Below, one piece after another: positions 7,860-19,259 of a DNA stretch of 64,000 bases. How positions within the stretch are numbered: position 1 is the stretch's first letter; every line of letters starts with the position of its first letter. Location: contig NC_018945.1 in NCBI RefSeq assembly GCF_000304475.1, positions 124,001 through 188,000 of the forward strand, written 5' to 3'. Both the position numbers and the translations under genes were made by a program. This DNA comes from Kazachstania africana CBS 2517. Its lineage: Eukaryota; Ascomycota; Saccharomycetes; Saccharomycetales; Saccharomycetaceae. The notes beneath the pieces are model-generated. The model was given only the letters and a program-made list of their open reading frames with translations, had not been told where the DNA came from and did no database searches.

Positions 7860-8549
7860 TCATTTACAGGTGGACAGCATTTTCGAGACAACGCTCAACA
7901 GTTGCTCATTTTCACAGGCTGCAGCTACTCTTTCTTTGTCGTTAAGTTGTTTATTCACTTGGTTTTCACTATTGTGTGTACCTTCCTTTAAAAGAATGGT
8001 TATTCTGAATCTGGGAGGTAAAGCCCTTTCAAGTCTGACTCTTATTCCAAGACCGATCAGAGTGGCAAGAGAACAATGTGTAATAGTTGGTGTGATTCTT
8101 ATGACAATTTCAGCCATATTCTTGGGATTCCCATCATCGCGGACCTGAATATCATCCAGATTAACAATAGACAACTGTCCCAAACTTAAAGGATGCTCGG
8201 GATCCTGAATATGTGCGGTTAAATCGTAGATTTCCTGTGTATCAACTGGATCCACCTCCTCATCATCCTCTTCATATCCTTCACTAGCTGCTTCATCACT
8301 AGATTCTTCTGTAGATTCATCCGAAACCAACTCCGGTGGGGAGTTCAATGACAGCAGCTTATCTAGTTGTTCAATATTTTGTAAAAGTTGAGATTTAACA
8401 GAGTGATCAATCCTTAATAACAGCTTCTTTCTATGTAAAGTTTCCTTACTTGCAAAGCCTGCTAATAGTTCCTCACTTCCATCTCCTTGTCTTGAAGGAA
8501 GTTGGTCGTCATCTAGGACATCTGGACTATCGTTAATATATTCTGACAT
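7860..8549 (-). CDS. CIA2: Cia2, cytosolic iron-sulfur assembly targeting factor
   Basis: The product is 229 residues, matching S. cerevisiae Cia2 (231). I chose the internal ATG at 8549 because the sequence from there (MSEYINDSPDVL) aligns with the start of the known protein; an in-frame ATG at 8597 would add 16 unrelated residues. A variable acidic N-terminal half is followed by the MIP18/DUF59 domain from about residue 105: IYDL-x-AHI-x-DPEHPLSLGQL, then PTITHCSLATLIGLGIR with the conserved reactive cysteine at about 159, and a nearly invariant NQVNKQLNDKERVAAACEN tail. Cia2 forms the CIA targeting complex with Cia1 and Met18 and delivers Fe-S clusters to cytosolic and nuclear apoproteins. 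LSM12, which separates CIA2 and MSH1 in S. cerevisiae, is absent here. Confidence 0.96.
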   Translation of the reverse strand: MSEYINDSPDVLDDDQLPSRQGDGSEELLAGFASKETLHRKKLLLRIDHSVKSQLLQNIEQLDKLLSLNSPPELVSDESTEESSDEAASEGYEEDDEEVDPVDTQEIYDLTAHIQDPEHPLSLGQLSIVNLDDIQVRDDGNPKNMAEIVIRITPTITHCSLATLIGLGIRVRLERALPPRFRITILLKEGTHNSENQVNKQLNDKERVAAACENEQLLSVVSKMLSTCK

Positions 8550-8777
8550 GGTTTGTGCTTCTGCTTCATTGTTCTTTAAAAGTAGAATGCAATTCAAATG
8601 ATGAACTGGACTATTTTCTCATATATTTTACCGATGGATTAATAATACGCTAATTTGATTTCCATGGTGCGCCCGAAAAAGAAAAGCGGAAAACTTCCCT
8701 TCTATAAATGCAATAAATGAGATTAAACATAAGAGAGTACATATTATACAACGTGGGGTGTTCATAATGACTTATAT

Positions 8778-11642
8778 TCATGCAGCTAAGATACTTTCTG
8801 CCTCTTTCAAAACCTCTTCAGGAAATCCAGCTAATTGTGCAACCTTGGTAGCGTCAGACTTTGCACTGATTCCGGGCCTTAATTTGTAATTGTAGGAAAA
8901 CTTGGTATCGTCAATCTCAAAAATACCACTCTGATAAAAGGCGACTTTATCATGTAATTGTTTTTCATTTTTCGCCTTAATTATATTATTTAGTTCTTCA
9001 CCAAAATGAGTTGCGAAGAGAGACTTACATTGGTTATGTTCTATCAAATATTTCAACGTCGCAAACGCAATACTAACACCTTCTTTACCGCTTGTACCGC
9101 GCCCAATCTCATCGAGAATTGCTAACGATCTATTCGTGGCACCATGCAAAATGAATGACGTTTCTATCATTTCTACCATGAAGGTACTCATTTCATTATA
9201 AAGATCATCCGCGGAGCCAATTCTACTAAAGATCTTGTCCACCAAACCGATATGGGCACTACTACAAGGAACAAAACAACCAATTTGTGCTAAAATTACA
9301 ATAATGGCATTTTGTCTGAGAAATGTGGACTTACCACCCATATTTGGACCAGTTATTACCCAAAGATTGCCACCTTTCAATTCACAGTCATTGTCGACAA
9401 ATTTCTCAAGAGATTTCATGGATAAACTTTCTTCAACCATAAGGTGACGACCTCCATCAATTTTCAATATTGTGCTATTATCAACTTTTGGACACACCAA
9501 ATCTTTCTCAGTCGCCAATATTGCGAAGGAAGAAATTGTATCAAGGTATCCTAAAGTAGCATTAATATCTCTAATTTCACTACTCTTTTGAACAAATTTG
9601 TCTTTAAAAGAATTAATGATATCTACCTCCTCCTTTTTAATATGTAACTGTGCCAGTTCTAATTGATATGATAGTTCTGTCCATTCTTTACTCGATAACC
9701 ATCTGGTCTGTGATGATTGCTGGATGATCCTGAGAGACTGATCTTTAATATATTTCCCCTCTTTGATGAAATCATTTATTTTGGTTAAGCTTATACTAGA
9801 ACCTACTACGTGAATAGCATATTCATTGTTTTGTCTTTGCTTTAAACTTACTTTTTTAGCACCAAACTTATCTATAAAAAGATCTTGAAAGTGACGCTCC
9901 AGCTTTTCCTTTTGCAATAGCAAATTTTCGTACTCTTGGTGACATTTTTGTAAAGATGCATGATACGAAGGATTGACAATATAGCCAGCAGCGACTTTAG
10001 TAGAAGAATAAGTAGAGGCGGCTTCATCCAATAGGCCATTTCCAATATTCATATCTGTGATAAGTTCCAAAGTCTCCATTTCATTCATCAAAACCAGGTC
10101 CTCATTTAAAGAAGCCAGCACATCATCGACCAACGCTCGATCAAAACTTAGCTTTTCTTTAAGATTTAGAAATAAAGGTTTTACTGATTTCTGACATTCT
10201 TTCAGTGTCGATTCTAATAAATCACTGATTGCTAAGGCTGCCTTCAGAGATTGAGAAATCTGAACTAGCTCCAAGGCATCACCTCTACCAAAACTAAATT
10301 TTTGTAATATCCTTGATAGATCATGAATTTTTTTAAGTTGTAGTACCAATAACCTAGTAACTTCTGTATTTTTCTTGAAAAAAAGCACCATTTTCTGGCG
10401 ATTTTTTATCTCAGCCAAATTAAGGGATGGAGCAGAAAGCCACTGGTTCAATAATCTCGTTCCAACAGGCGTAACTGTCCTCCTTATATTGGAAAGAAGG
10501 GAGCCCTTTTTACTGTTATTCATTACTGTGGAGTGCAGTTCCAGTGCTGCGTTAGTCCGTGAATCAATTTGCATAATTGAAGTGGTGAGTTGTCTTTCAG
10601 GCAGCTGGAAATTTATTGAGAAGTTAGGCAAGTGATCGTCAACGTAAGTCAATGTATTCCTCAAGGCTGCAACTTCTTTTTGAGTAAACGATTGAAGTTT
10701 ATACTTTAATTGTGCCTTGGCAGGATCTTCTCGCCCAGAGGCAAATAATTTGTAGAATGAGTCCATAGTCCTATATTGTGACGGCATAGTCTGGAATTTA
10801 ATGAAATATTTTTTTAATTCAACGAGCTCGGGATACCAGTTACCTGATTCAATAGAATGGGGGATCAAGCTAGCATCTAGCAGTATCTCTTTAGGTTGTA
10901 TTCTAGTTATAGCTGATACCAAGTCCTTCAAATATACTTGTTGAACAAATAACTCACCTGTTGAGAGGTCACACCAGCATAATCCAACTTTCAAATTTGA
11001 GTCTGCTAATTTATTTATACAGTTTTCTGGAAAATCTATTGTCAGTAAGTAGGAATTCTCTTTAAAATTTTCGAACGCTTCATCTATAAATGTACCTGGT
11101 GTTACAATTCTTGTAACCCTTCTTAAAAATTTGCTTGGATCATTGTCCGGAACCTGCTCATTTTTAAATTGATCTGCAATGGTCACACTATATCCAAAGT
11201 GGTTAACCAAAACCTTCAAGTGTCGGTTAAGTTGCTGAATTGGGAACCCTGCGAAGGGAACCTTTCCATGGTTATAAGTTTTACTAGTTAGCGATATATT
11301 CAATTTTGGGGCATATTTTGTCGCATGCTCAAAGTACAATTCATAGAAAGAACCCATCTGTGTCAAAACAACATTGTCTTGATAAGTGTCCATAAGCTTT
11401 CTTACTTGTCTTAATGATGGAGGTAATGCCAAAGTCTTATCCTGCAATTCACTTGCATCTTTTTCAATGGTGCCTATCGGGAGTACGTCAGTCTCAATCT
11501 TCAATGACTGCACTTTCTGCATGTCGTTTAGGGAAAGCTTCAATGTTGTGACTTCTGGCGAAGTAGTTGAACATGCAGCTACGTGATTCAAACGGATCAA
11601 AAAGCTTGGTATTGATTTCTGCACTGTTCGATATAATATCAT
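8778..11642 (-). CDS. MSH1: Msh1, mitochondrial MutS homologue
   Basis: The product is 954 residues (S. cerevisiae 959). The first 20 residues ([20 protein letters not shown]) are a basic amphipathic mitochondrial presequence. The mismatch-binding domain carries the MutS F-Y-E motif in [11 protein letters not shown] at about residue 98. The connector, lever and clamp regions follow, and the ATPase domain near the C terminus has the Walker A GPNMGGKS at about 765, the Walker B/ABC region STFMVEM and LDEIGRGT, and the ATHF motif. Msh1 maintains mitochondrial DNA by recognising mismatches and limiting rearrangements. No MutS-type C-terminal dimerisation extension is evident, as usual for Msh1. 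Confidence 0.97.
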   Translation of the reverse strand: MILYRTVQKSIPSFLIRLNHVAACSTTSPEVTTLKLSLNDMQKVQSLKIETDVLPIGTIEKDASELQDKTLALPPSLRQVRKLMDTYQDNVVLTQMGSFYELYFEHATKYAPKLNISLTSKTYNHGKVPFAGFPIQQLNRHLKVLVNHFGYSVTIADQFKNEQVPDNDPSKFLRRVTRIVTPGTFIDEAFENFKENSYLLTIDFPENCINKLADSNLKVGLCWCDLSTGELFVQQVYLKDLVSAITRIQPKEILLDASLIPHSIESGNWYPELVELKKYFIKFQTMPSQYRTMDSFYKLFASGREDPAKAQLKYKLQSFTQKEVAALRNTLTYVDDHLPNFSINFQLPERQLTTSIMQIDSRTNAALELHSTVMNNSKKGSLLSNIRRTVTPVGTRLLNQWLSAPSLNLAEIKNRQKMVLFFKKNTEVTRLLVLQLKKIHDLSRILQKFSFGRGDALELVQISQSLKAALAISDLLESTLKECQKSVKPLFLNLKEKLSFDRALVDDVLASLNEDLVLMNEMETLELITDMNIGNGLLDEAASTYSSTKVAAGYIVNPSYHASLQKCHQEYENLLLQKEKLERHFQDLFIDKFGAKKVSLKQRQNNEYAIHVVGSSISLTKINDFIKEGKYIKDQSLRIIQQSSQTRWLSSKEWTELSYQLELAQLHIKKEEVDIINSFKDKFVQKSSEIRDINATLGYLDTISSFAILATEKDLVCPKVDNSTILKIDGGRHLMVEESLSMKSLEKFVDNDCELKGGNLWVITGPNMGGKSTFLRQNAIIVILAQIGCFVPCSSAHIGLVDKIFSRIGSADDLYNEMSTFMVEMIETSFILHGATNRSLAILDEIGRGTSGKEGVSIAFATLKYLIEHNQCKSLFATHFGEELNNIIKAKNEKQLHDKVAFYQSGIFEIDDTKFSYNYKLRPGISAKSDATKVAQLAGFPEEVLKEAESILAA

Positions 11643-11980
11643 TTGTGGTTCTTACGGCTTGTCATTCACTTTATAAATCAGTTAGCATAGCACCAATACA
11701 AAATTTCCTATCTTTAAACCAAAACTTGAATATAATATGTTAATATAATATGTTGAGATAATACTGCAGCAACTATTTTACATAAACGTGACATATTTGG
11801 ATCATACTTTTGTCCATTGTAAAATTTCATGCTTCCTTTCGCGTTACATTGCATCGCGTAGACAGAAAGTTTGATAAATTTTAATTTAAAATTATATAAA
11901 TAAAGTTATGCAGTGATACTATGTATATCTAATAAGTATATATAGACGTGTTTTATTAAGAAAAGTAGTAGCAACCCCAA
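11643..11980. other. Spacer between MSH1 and SET1
   Basis: This 338-bp AT-rich spacer serves as the MSH1 promoter and SET1 3' region. The only structure seen is a perfect tandem duplication of a 13-bp AT-rich unit (AATATAATATGTT) at 11729-11754. Confidence 0.6.
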
Positions 11981-14900
11981 CTAATTCAAAAACCCTTTAC
12001 AGTTTGGAGCACCACAGAGGCATGGCAATCTTTCTTCATCATCCTGTTCTCGTTCAAACTTGTAATCGTACGTCAATTCTTCATTTTTGGCAATATCTCT
12101 TAACGCGTAAATGACAATTCTTCTCTTACCACCAACTTTGATAATCTTGGCAGTACAACTTGGATCACAGCAATGGTTGATGAATCTGGCAATGCCTCCC
12201 TTTTTGGTGGCGTCAATCACATTGTTTTCGTCAACCCTGAATAGATAACTCGACCCTATACCGTTCTTAAGATATCTTTTTTCTCTCATTTCTGCTACTG
12301 GTTGCCTAATTCTTTCACCAACATATTCAATGATCATTTCTTTGGCAGCAATTGGCTCCAGGGCATACAACCCCCAATTATGAATGGCAGATCTGGCAAA
12401 AGTGACAGGCTTCTTACGCTTGTTAAGTTGGTTTAAACTCAAAAGTTCGGATTCTGACCCAATAGCAGCCTTCTGTGCTTCAATATCTTGTTGAAATCTT
12501 CTATTAATGGCTCTATTATCTCTGGAAGAGGAAATTTCTTGAACAACAGAAACGTTCTCACTTGACTCAGATTGTAAGGATTCCTCCACCTTCGTATTAT
12601 TATTGGACGGGGTACTGGAACGTTCATCTGTTGCTTCATCATGATGGTGGACAGTATTCAAAGGTTGGTGAATTCTACGACGATGTGGTAGATATGATAC
12701 TTTGAGATTGTCGGGAACTTTTTTGAACCCTTCTGCTTTGAATGATAGGTTATTATTCAGTAGTAAACCAGCGTCAAAACTGACTCCCTCATTTAACTTA
12801 AATTGCCATTCCTTTGTTTGTCTCACATTCGTTTGCTTTTCACGGAGCTTCCAGATTCTGTACTCTAACAATCCATTGCTGTGAGTGGCAGGTTTGAAAT
12901 CACTTTCAGGTTTTGTTCCAGCCTCAGTTTTAATAGATGGACCGATCGTTTTAGTATCATGGGTCATATTACAAAGCTTCTGTAATATCAACATATCTTC
13001 ATCGTCCTTCACGTATTCTTGTAGATCCGCAATGCCATAAAAATCAGGCTCTGATGGCTCTTTATAGATTGGTTCTGGTAGTATCGAACAGCTCGGTCTA
13101 TATTTTTCATTAATCAAAGAGGCCTCAGCAATCCTTTCATATGTTTCAACCTGTAATTTCTCATTAGCTTCTTCATTAACGAATTCTGGTGTAGTGAGTT
13201 CTGATTCCATCTTAATCTTCTTATCTTCATGCTCATCACCCATGAAATCCTCTTCTTCTTCCTCTTCTTCTGAAGACATCACATCGCTCTCTTCTTCCTC
13301 CTCTGAACCACGAGATGGTGACACGATAGAATCGGTCGCAGGTGATTGCTCTTTAGAGGTCGAATCTTCATTTAACAAGTGGGCCATCGGTTCTAGTCCG
13401 AGCTTCTTCTTCTTTCTTTTTGATTCTCGCAAGAGGTCATAAGAATCTTCACGTTCATCTATATCATCATCATTATCGGAATATTTTTTCAATTTTCTCT
13501 TTGGCTTAGACTTTTTCAAGTAACCGCCATATAGCTTAAAGATATCCAAGTCCCTATTAGTTATTTCATCTGCCTTTTTACTTCTTTCGGTTGCTCTTCT
13601 TTCTTCTTCAGCCTTTTGTTTTTCTACATCTCTAACTTTCTTCTTTTCCAATAATTCAGGGAAGTTTGATGAATTTAGTGTATCAAAAATAGTAGGACCG
13701 ACTATACGTTTTCGTATATCTGTGTGCAAAGCCTTTTCCAAGTCTTTTATGATATATTTGGCAGCAGCCTCAATCAGATCAGCTTTATTCTGATAGATAA
13801 TTGGTGTTTGTTTTGCAAAAGTAGAATTGCCGTTTGCATTAGACGATTTTCTGTCAATCCTAGTGGCATCACCGAAACGAGAAATTTTCCTACTCATTGG
13901 TGAGTAAATGAAGACGAATTTAATCACAATAGGTATCCTTCTACTACGAGAAATTAGAGTGAGTTTAGATGATTCATTATGAATACATCTTTTTGCCTCT
14001 TCAATATCGTTAAAGACAATATAAATACCAGAAATGTGATCGACGAAGCGGGCGTAGCTATAATTTCTTAATTTATACCTGAAATCTTCCACGCGAAACC
14101 CATGTAATGAAGTAAACACCTTGGAAACAAATAGACAGGGTCTATTGTTAATTAGTCTGAGTAAATCTTGTGGTATTTTCCTATCCTGAGGATTATTAAA
14201 TTTCAAAAATTGTTCATCGACGCCTTCATTATTTAAAGATATCTTCTCATCTTTATCCTTTTCAACTCTGTTATTGGTTATTTTTTCTTGTTGCTTCAAT
14301 TTATTTACCTTTGATAGATTTTCGTCGACAATCTTTTGTTTAATCTTTTCAACTTCATTATTTTTGTTTAATGATATATTAAAACTGGATCCTAGGATGA
14401 AACAATTTTTGCCATTATCATGAGATTTAAATGCATCATATGCACTCTTAGATGCCACATTAATATTTGATGATAAACTCGTATACTTGATTAGATATAA
14501 ATGTAAGGGTAATGCATTGTTGGGGTCATCGAATGATTCGAAATGTGAAATTTCACCATATTTTTTAAAATAATTTTTGATTGAAATATCCTGGAGATTC
14601 ATTATATTAAGATTAACGCTATTTGGAGCTGGATAAACCACAATCTCACATGGAGGTGGGGGTCCGACAGAATATTTGTCATATGAAATTCTCGGTAATG
14701 AGTTGACTTTTAGCCTCAACTTTCTATATTGAGTTCCTTTACACGGTAAAGATTTATTTCGAGGATCGATAGCAAGTTCGTTGGGCAATCTTTCCTTCAA
14801 TTTTGATCGAAGTTGACCTGCATATTGTTCTTGGATGATCACGAATCCATTCTTGGGAAATTCATTAGCATGATTCCAAGACTTCATTTCCTTCTTATGA

Positions 14901-15382
14901 AGTAATGATCGCGTAACTAAGTCCACATAATGATATTTTGATGTGAATATTTCATCTGAGTACTTTGTTACAGGTTTTGGACGTCCCGAAATCATAGCAG
15001 CATCGGCATTTGAATACCTAGATTTGCTACCAGTGCTACTATTGGAATCACTCCTCTGGGATGAATGATGACGTTGATAAACACCTCTATCAGAACGAGA
15101 ATGATAAGTGGGCACATCATGATGAGAAGCTGAAGAACCGGAAGCATATCTTCTCTCGCTGTGATAGCCTTGTGCATATGTAGAATTATTTACAGGATTG
15201 CCATTATTAGCATACCTTGAAGTGTGACGATTATTTGCAGATTGATATCTGCTTTCAGGATGGTTAGAAGCTTTATTATTCTGTGAAGGATGGCCACGGT
15301 ACGGATTTGAACCACTGTAGCGATGAGGAGGCGGAGGTGCTCCCGAAGAAGCCCCATAGGGCCGCCTATAGTAACCTGACAT
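11981..15382 (-). CDS. SET1: Set1, COMPASS histone H3-K4 methyltransferase
   Basis: The product is 1133 residues (S. cerevisiae 1080). The frame stays open 81 codons further upstream, but the ATG at 15382 gives [10 protein letters not shown], which matches the family start MSNYYRR, so I use it. The order is: Tyr/Ser/Arg-rich disordered N terminus; RRM-like domain containing [29 protein letters not shown] (about 245-340); a second degenerate RRM; long acidic/basic linker; n-SET region with [17 protein letters not shown]; and the C-terminal SET domain with [30 protein letters not shown] and the post-SET cysteines [13 protein letters not shown]. These are the AdoMet and lysine-channel motifs needed for H3K4 methylation. 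The acidic stretch encodes a run of glutamates at about 13250. Confidence 0.97.
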   Translation of the reverse strand: MSGYYRRPYGASSGAPPPPHRYSGSNPYRGHPSQNNKASNHPESRYQSANNRHTSRYANNGNPVNNSTYAQGYHSERRYASGSSASHHDVPTYHSRSDRGVYQRHHSSQRSDSNSSTGSKSRYSNADAAMISGRPKPVTKYSDEIFTSKYHYVDLVTRSLLHKKEMKSWNHANEFPKNGFVIIQEQYAGQLRSKLKERLPNELAIDPRNKSLPCKGTQYRKLRLKVNSLPRISYDKYSVGPPPPCEIVVYPAPNSVNLNIMNLQDISIKNYFKKYGEISHFESFDDPNNALPLHLYLIKYTSLSSNINVASKSAYDAFKSHDNGKNCFILGSSFNISLNKNNEVEKIKQKIVDENLSKVNKLKQQEKITNNRVEKDKDEKISLNNEGVDEQFLKFNNPQDRKIPQDLLRLINNRPCLFVSKVFTSLHGFRVEDFRYKLRNYSYARFVDHISGIYIVFNDIEEAKRCIHNESSKLTLISRSRRIPIVIKFVFIYSPMSRKISRFGDATRIDRKSSNANGNSTFAKQTPIIYQNKADLIEAAAKYIIKDLEKALHTDIRKRIVGPTIFDTLNSSNFPELLEKKKVRDVEKQKAEEERRATERSKKADEITNRDLDIFKLYGGYLKKSKPKRKLKKYSDNDDDIDEREDSYDLLRESKRKKKKLGLEPMAHLLNEDSTSKEQSPATDSIVSPSRGSEEEEESDVMSSEEEEEEEDFMGDEHEDKKIKMESELTTPEFVNEEANEKLQVETYERIAEASLINEKYRPSCSILPEPIYKEPSEPDFYGIADLQEYVKDDEDMLILQKLCNMTHDTKTIGPSIKTEAGTKPESDFKPATHSNGLLEYRIWKLREKQTNVRQTKEWQFKLNEGVSFDAGLLLNNNLSFKAEGFKKVPDNLKVSYLPHRRRIHQPLNTVHHHDEATDERSSTPSNNNTKVEESLQSESSENVSVVQEISSSRDNRAINRRFQQDIEAQKAAIGSESELLSLNQLNKRKKPVTFARSAIHNWGLYALEPIAAKEMIIEYVGERIRQPVAEMREKRYLKNGIGSSYLFRVDENNVIDATKKGGIARFINHCCDPSCTAKIIKVGGKRRIVIYALRDIAKNEELTYDYKFEREQDDEERLPCLCGAPNCKGFLN

Positions 15383-15841
15383 ACCTTTGTATCTAACAAT
15401 AGTATATAAAGTCTTTGTAAGTAGTAGCTCCTTTGGATAGTGACTTCGATGGTTGAAAGATGACCTTGCTGTTATTTGATACAATTTATGTTTATATGAA
15501 TTCTTTGCTTGGCTTTCCAAAAAAATGTGGGAAGAGCGCGTCTGGTCGATACGTTCACCCAGAAACCACATACTAATATGTAAAAAACTACATTTACTGG
15601 TGTATTTCACAGTTAGAAAGGCCAACTAAGAGAAGAATAAGCATTGTTGAGGGATTCCTTAATGTAGAAGGTACTGCCAATGCATTGAGAGTCAAATACT
15701 GTTATTGGTTTGTCATAGAACCTTCAAATACATCAAAGCGTTCGTTATACATGAAAAAAAAACAACCCAATATATGCTGAATGAAGAAACATTTTACTGA
15801 GTTGGCAAGAGTATAAGCCACAATTAGCTCGAATTTCGGCG
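15383..15841. other. Divergent promoter between SET1 and ORC6
   Basis: This 459-bp spacer drives two divergent genes. It includes 243 bp that remain open in the SET1 frame; this looks like chance because the encoded sequence is unrelated to the family. No clear factor site stands out. Confidence 0.5.
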
Positions 15842-17092
15842 ATGTCCTCGAAGCAGTTGCAGAGAAGTATACTGGATGTGCTAGCATTGGAAACCAATGA
15901 TGACCAGGAGTGGACGAAGGGCTATTTGAAGAAGTTACTGTCAACAACGTCAGTGCTTTACAATACATCAGCTAATAAAGTTATGTTGAAAAATGACGAG
16001 GAAGTTGCAAGGGCCCATATCTGTTCGTATATTGCATGTGAGAGGTTGGCGGAGAAACATGTTCCAGATTTACAATTCTATATGGATAGAATACCGTTAG
16101 AGCCTAAGAAAATACGAAATTTGATCCAGGTCTTCAAACAGAATTTATTGCAGATGTCTCCAGTGAAAAATCTCTCATGGACTCCAAGTCCTAAAAAGCA
16201 GACCATATCACCTTTGAAAGGTCATGATAGTTTCTCTTCTAGAGATCCAAATGAGTTAAGAAATGAACTGTTCAGTCCGTTGAAGAATAAAAGTTTGTCG
16301 CCAAGTAAATTAAAAACACCTCTGCCGTCTGTCCAGCTCTTTGAAAGGTCTGAAAGTGAAAGCCCCACCAAGACTAGAAGAAGGCTGGTTTTCGAAAAGG
16401 ATGATGATAATGAGGAGGAAGATGCAAGTGCTGTAGTGCAAAGTTCACAGTCTCCAAAGAAAACTGTGATATCTGAATCTTCCGTTGATAACCAGGCTGA
16501 CGAAGTACTAGAAGACGAGGTAGAACCATTGCATGCGAAAAAACGTAAAGTTGTGTCAGGTAGTAATGTGTCTAAGGCCAGAGGTAGTTTCCTCTTGAGG
16601 AAATATTATAAAGTCACGCCACAGGAGGTTATAAGTTTATGCAACGATTTCCAGATTCCAAAAGATGTCGCTTATAATATTCTACATGAGTACCTATCAC
16701 ATGTAAACTTTTTAGTATGTCCATGGCAACTGGTTTGTGGATTGGTATTAAATTGTATTTTTATAGTCTTCAATGAACGAAGACGGAAGGATCCCAGGAT
16801 AGATCTATGGATTATGCAAAAGATGGCAGGTCAAATGCATTGTGGCGAAATCGAAGACTTGACTAAATGTGTCAATATTGTTAAAGAATTTTTAGTGGGA
16901 CAAGCATGGTTCAAAGAGTTGCAAATTAAACATAATTTTTTTGATGGCAAAAATTATGATGAAATAATCTCTACTAAACTTGGATCAATGCTGCAGCCTA
17001 ATAATATTTTAGTATCCGACGAACAATTTGACAATTGGAAACAAAGAGTAGAACAGGATTTGTCTTTAAGATATGATAAACCTGGTAATTGA
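15842..17092 (+). CDS. ORC6: Orc6, origin recognition complex subunit 6
   Basis: The product is 416 residues (S. cerevisiae 435). The N-terminal domain (about 1-105) and the C-terminal domain (from about 245, with LLRKYYKVTPQEV and VNFLVCPWQLVCGLVLNC) flank a linker dense in CDK sites: SPVK at 106, TPSPKK at 114-119, SPLK at 123 and 145, SPSK at 153 and SPTK at 174. The linker also keeps an RXL cyclin-docking motif in RRRLVF (179-184), at essentially the position reported for Clb5 binding in S. cerevisiae Orc6 (178-180). This preserved layout argues that CDK phosphorylation of Orc6 and Clb5 docking to prevent re-replication are conserved here. It is divergent from SET1 and convergent with the TOM70/71 gene, leaving only 88 bp between the two stop codons. 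Confidence 0.96.
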   Translation: MSSKQLQRSILDVLALETNDDQEWTKGYLKKLLSTTSVLYNTSANKVMLKNDEEVARAHICSYIACERLAEKHVPDLQFYMDRIPLEPKKIRNLIQVFKQNLLQMSPVKNLSWTPSPKKQTISPLKGHDSFSSRDPNELRNELFSPLKNKSLSPSKLKTPLPSVQLFERSESESPTKTRRRLVFEKDDDNEEEDASAVVQSSQSPKKTVISESSVDNQADEVLEDEVEPLHAKKRKVVSGSNVSKARGSFLLRKYYKVTPQEVISLCNDFQIPKDVAYNILHEYLSHVNFLVCPWQLVCGLVLNCIFIVFNERRRKDPRIDLWIMQKMAGQMHCGEIEDLTKCVNIVKEFLVGQAWFKELQIKHNFFDGKNYDEIISTKLGSMLQPNNILVSDEQFDNWKQRVEQDLSLRYDKPGN

Positions 17093-17180
17093 AAGTAGAA
17101 AAAACGTACTATTCATAATAAAATAACTTATAAAGAAAACAAGCTGCAGTAATTGTTTATTACTTTTTTATTTATATTAT

Positions 17181-19007
17181 TTACATAAATCCTTGAGCGT
17201 GGTATTGAGCTAAAGTTTCTTCAACTTTTGCCTTGATGACAGGATCTGCTCTAATTCTTTTCTGAACTTTTGCAGCTTCAGCAAAAGTAGTAGCTTGTAA
17301 TTTTTCGTCCATTGATCTAGAGTAATCTGAAGCTTTTTCAAATAATTCGATAGCTGTATCAACATCTTCTTCTTGTAATTTTAATTGTGCAAGACCTACA
17401 ATAGCTTGTTCTGATCTTGGGTCCTTTTCAACTGCATCTTGCAATAATTTGGAAGCTTCACTAAAGTTTTCAGGAGTTGGTTGTCTAGCCAAAGCAGTAG
17501 CTTTGCCAATCAATGGCGCAATACCTACATGGATACTCTTTTGTGTATTTTCTAATCTGATACCGAATTCGTACTGTTTAGCAGCCAAATCTAGATCGCC
17601 TTTATCGGCCAAAATTTCACCTAAGAAAGTTGGAATTTCTGGGGCCACTGGAAACTTCTTTCTTGCTAATTCGAATTGATTTTGGCAATCTTCAAAATCA
17701 CCTTCACGATATGATAAGCATGCTAATTGGATGTATGGGAATATGTTATTTTCATCCAATTCCTTGGCCTTTAAGAAATCATTCTTGGCGTTTACGTAAT
17801 CCTGTGTAACAAAGTTTAATTGACCACGATGGTAATAAATTGGGGAACAATTTGGATCCAATTTCAAAGCTTCATCGAAATACTTATTGGATTCATCTTT
17901 TTCATTTTTATCTGCTGAAATTAATGCTAAATATATGTATGAGTTGACACGTGGACTGGCACTGATTGATTGATTAAATAAATCTTGAGCGGTAACTAAA
18001 TCGTTTCTCAAAAAGTTGAAGATACCTACGTATTCTAAGGCAATGGCAAATTTCTTAGAGATAGTTTCTTTGTCTTCTGTGGATTCTAACAAGATTTTAT
18101 ACAATTCCATTGATTTATTGAAAGAAGATTCAGCGATTTCATAGCAACCAGTTTTAGCGGAGTACAATTCTTTCAACCCATTGAGTAATTCCTTATCGGC
18201 ATCAGACTCTTCATCATAAGAATCAAAAGATATTTCAGGAGTAAAAATAGAGAAAAAGGAGGCCATAGAAGTATTAGAAGGCAATTCACTTTCATTTTTA
18301 GATGGGTTCTTTGATTTTTGGTCAAGAACTTTGATGGCTTGTTTGTTTAGGTTTCTTTCAAGCATTGGTTCGATAGTAGCGCCATTAAAATCGTTATTTA
18401 AAGAGAGTACTGAGAGATCAAACATTGCATCCGAGTAATTTTCCAACTGTTCATTGGCAGTGGCTCTACGTAATAGAGCTTTCGAATAGTCAGGCTTCAA
18501 TTCTAAAGCTTTAGTACTCATTTCGATCACTTTATCCAATTCATTTAAAGAGACGTAACATGCAGACATATTTGAATAGAAGACAGGATCCTTTTTCAAA
18601 ATTAAAGCAAAATCGTAGAACTTCAAAGCATTCTCATAATCTTTTTCTTTGAAATATTCGTTACCTTTGTCTTTCAACTCGATAGCCCATTTATCTTTCT
18701 GATCGGCTGTCAAATTATCCACACCAGTGAAATCAGGTTCACCATTTTCCTTAGCTGGGAATTGTGAAGCCTTGGACACTTTCTTTTTCTTGGGCTTGGA
18801 AGCTAACTTTTTTTCAGTTGCATTTTCAGACTTATCTTCAGCTTGTTTATCATGGTCTTTCAAGTCTTTTAATTCCCTTAGGTTGTTGTAATAGTAGTAG
18901 GCACTAGCAGCGGTGGCACCTGCAGCCAAAGTAGCCAAGATAGCGGTTCTGTGTCTTGTGATAAAGGACCCTATTCCTCCTTGGGAGGCACCAGAGTCGG
19001 TAGGCAT
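17181..19007 (-). CDS. TOM71: Tom70/Tom71, mitochondrial outer-membrane import receptor
   Basis: The 608-residue protein starts with a short intermembrane-side segment and one membrane anchor (about 21-40, ending in YYYY), followed by a charged linker, three clamp-type TPRs that bind the Hsp70 C terminus (from about 107) and further TPRs forming the preprotein pocket. Diagnostic blocks include DPVFYSNMSACYVS, ELKPDYSKALLRRATANE, IEPMLERNLNKQA and the C-terminal LDPRSEQA-like and DEKLQATTFAEAAK stretches. By sequence it is about equally close to Tom70 and Tom71: the anchor resembles Tom70, the C terminus is mixed. By position (between ORC6 and COX23) it is the YHR117W/TOM71 copy, so the symbol is positional. 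A Hap-type CCAAT site lies 145 bp upstream. Confidence 0.93.
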   Translation of the reverse strand: MPTDSGASQGGIGSFITRHRTAILATLAAGATAASAYYYYNNLRELKDLKDHDKQAEDKSENATEKKLASKPKKKKVSKASQFPAKENGEPDFTGVDNLTADQKDKWAIELKDKGNEYFKEKDYENALKFYDFALILKKDPVFYSNMSACYVSLNELDKVIEMSTKALELKPDYSKALLRRATANEQLENYSDAMFDLSVLSLNNDFNGATIEPMLERNLNKQAIKVLDQKSKNPSKNESELPSNTSMASFFSIFTPEISFDSYDEESDADKELLNGLKELYSAKTGCYEIAESSFNKSMELYKILLESTEDKETISKKFAIALEYVGIFNFLRNDLVTAQDLFNQSISASPRVNSYIYLALISADKNEKDESNKYFDEALKLDPNCSPIYYHRGQLNFVTQDYVNAKNDFLKAKELDENNIFPYIQLACLSYREGDFEDCQNQFELARKKFPVAPEIPTFLGEILADKGDLDLAAKQYEFGIRLENTQKSIHVGIAPLIGKATALARQPTPENFSEASKLLQDAVEKDPRSEQAIVGLAQLKLQEEDVDTAIELFEKASDYSRSMDEKLQATTFAEAAKVQKRIRADPVIKAKVEETLAQYHAQGFM

Positions 19008-19151
19008 AGTTTACGTTCGCTCAATTGCACTTACTGAGTTGGTTATCAAATCCGTCAGATGATTTAAATGACGGCCTTTATCCTCTTCGCTGCCATTTGA
19101 TTGTTGTTTTTTTTTTAGCGTATTCCCAGCGAATGAATCAATGAGTTTTAG

Positions 19152-19159
19152 ACCAATCA
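19152..19159 (+). promoter_or_regulatory. Hap2/3/4/5-type CCAAT site in the TOM70/71 promoter
   Basis: ACCAATCA matches ACCAATNA, the complement of the respiratory TNATTGGT box. It lies about 145 bp upstream of a mitochondrial import-receptor gene. Confidence 0.4.
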
Positions 19160-19259
19160 GATCAGAGAAATCGTTATACACGTGTAGTTTTATATGTACA
19201 TACTATTTACAAATATAGGCTTTATGACAGCGTAGCCTTAACGCTGTGGAATGCAGCGG

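Noticed and set aside
8550..8597. Upstream ATG extending CIA2 by 16 residues
   Set aside because: The internal start reproduces the family N terminus MSE[YF][IL]N.
15383..15625. 81-codon N-terminal extension of SET1
   Set aside because: The extension is unrelated to known Set1 and the downstream ATG gives the family start MSxYYRR.
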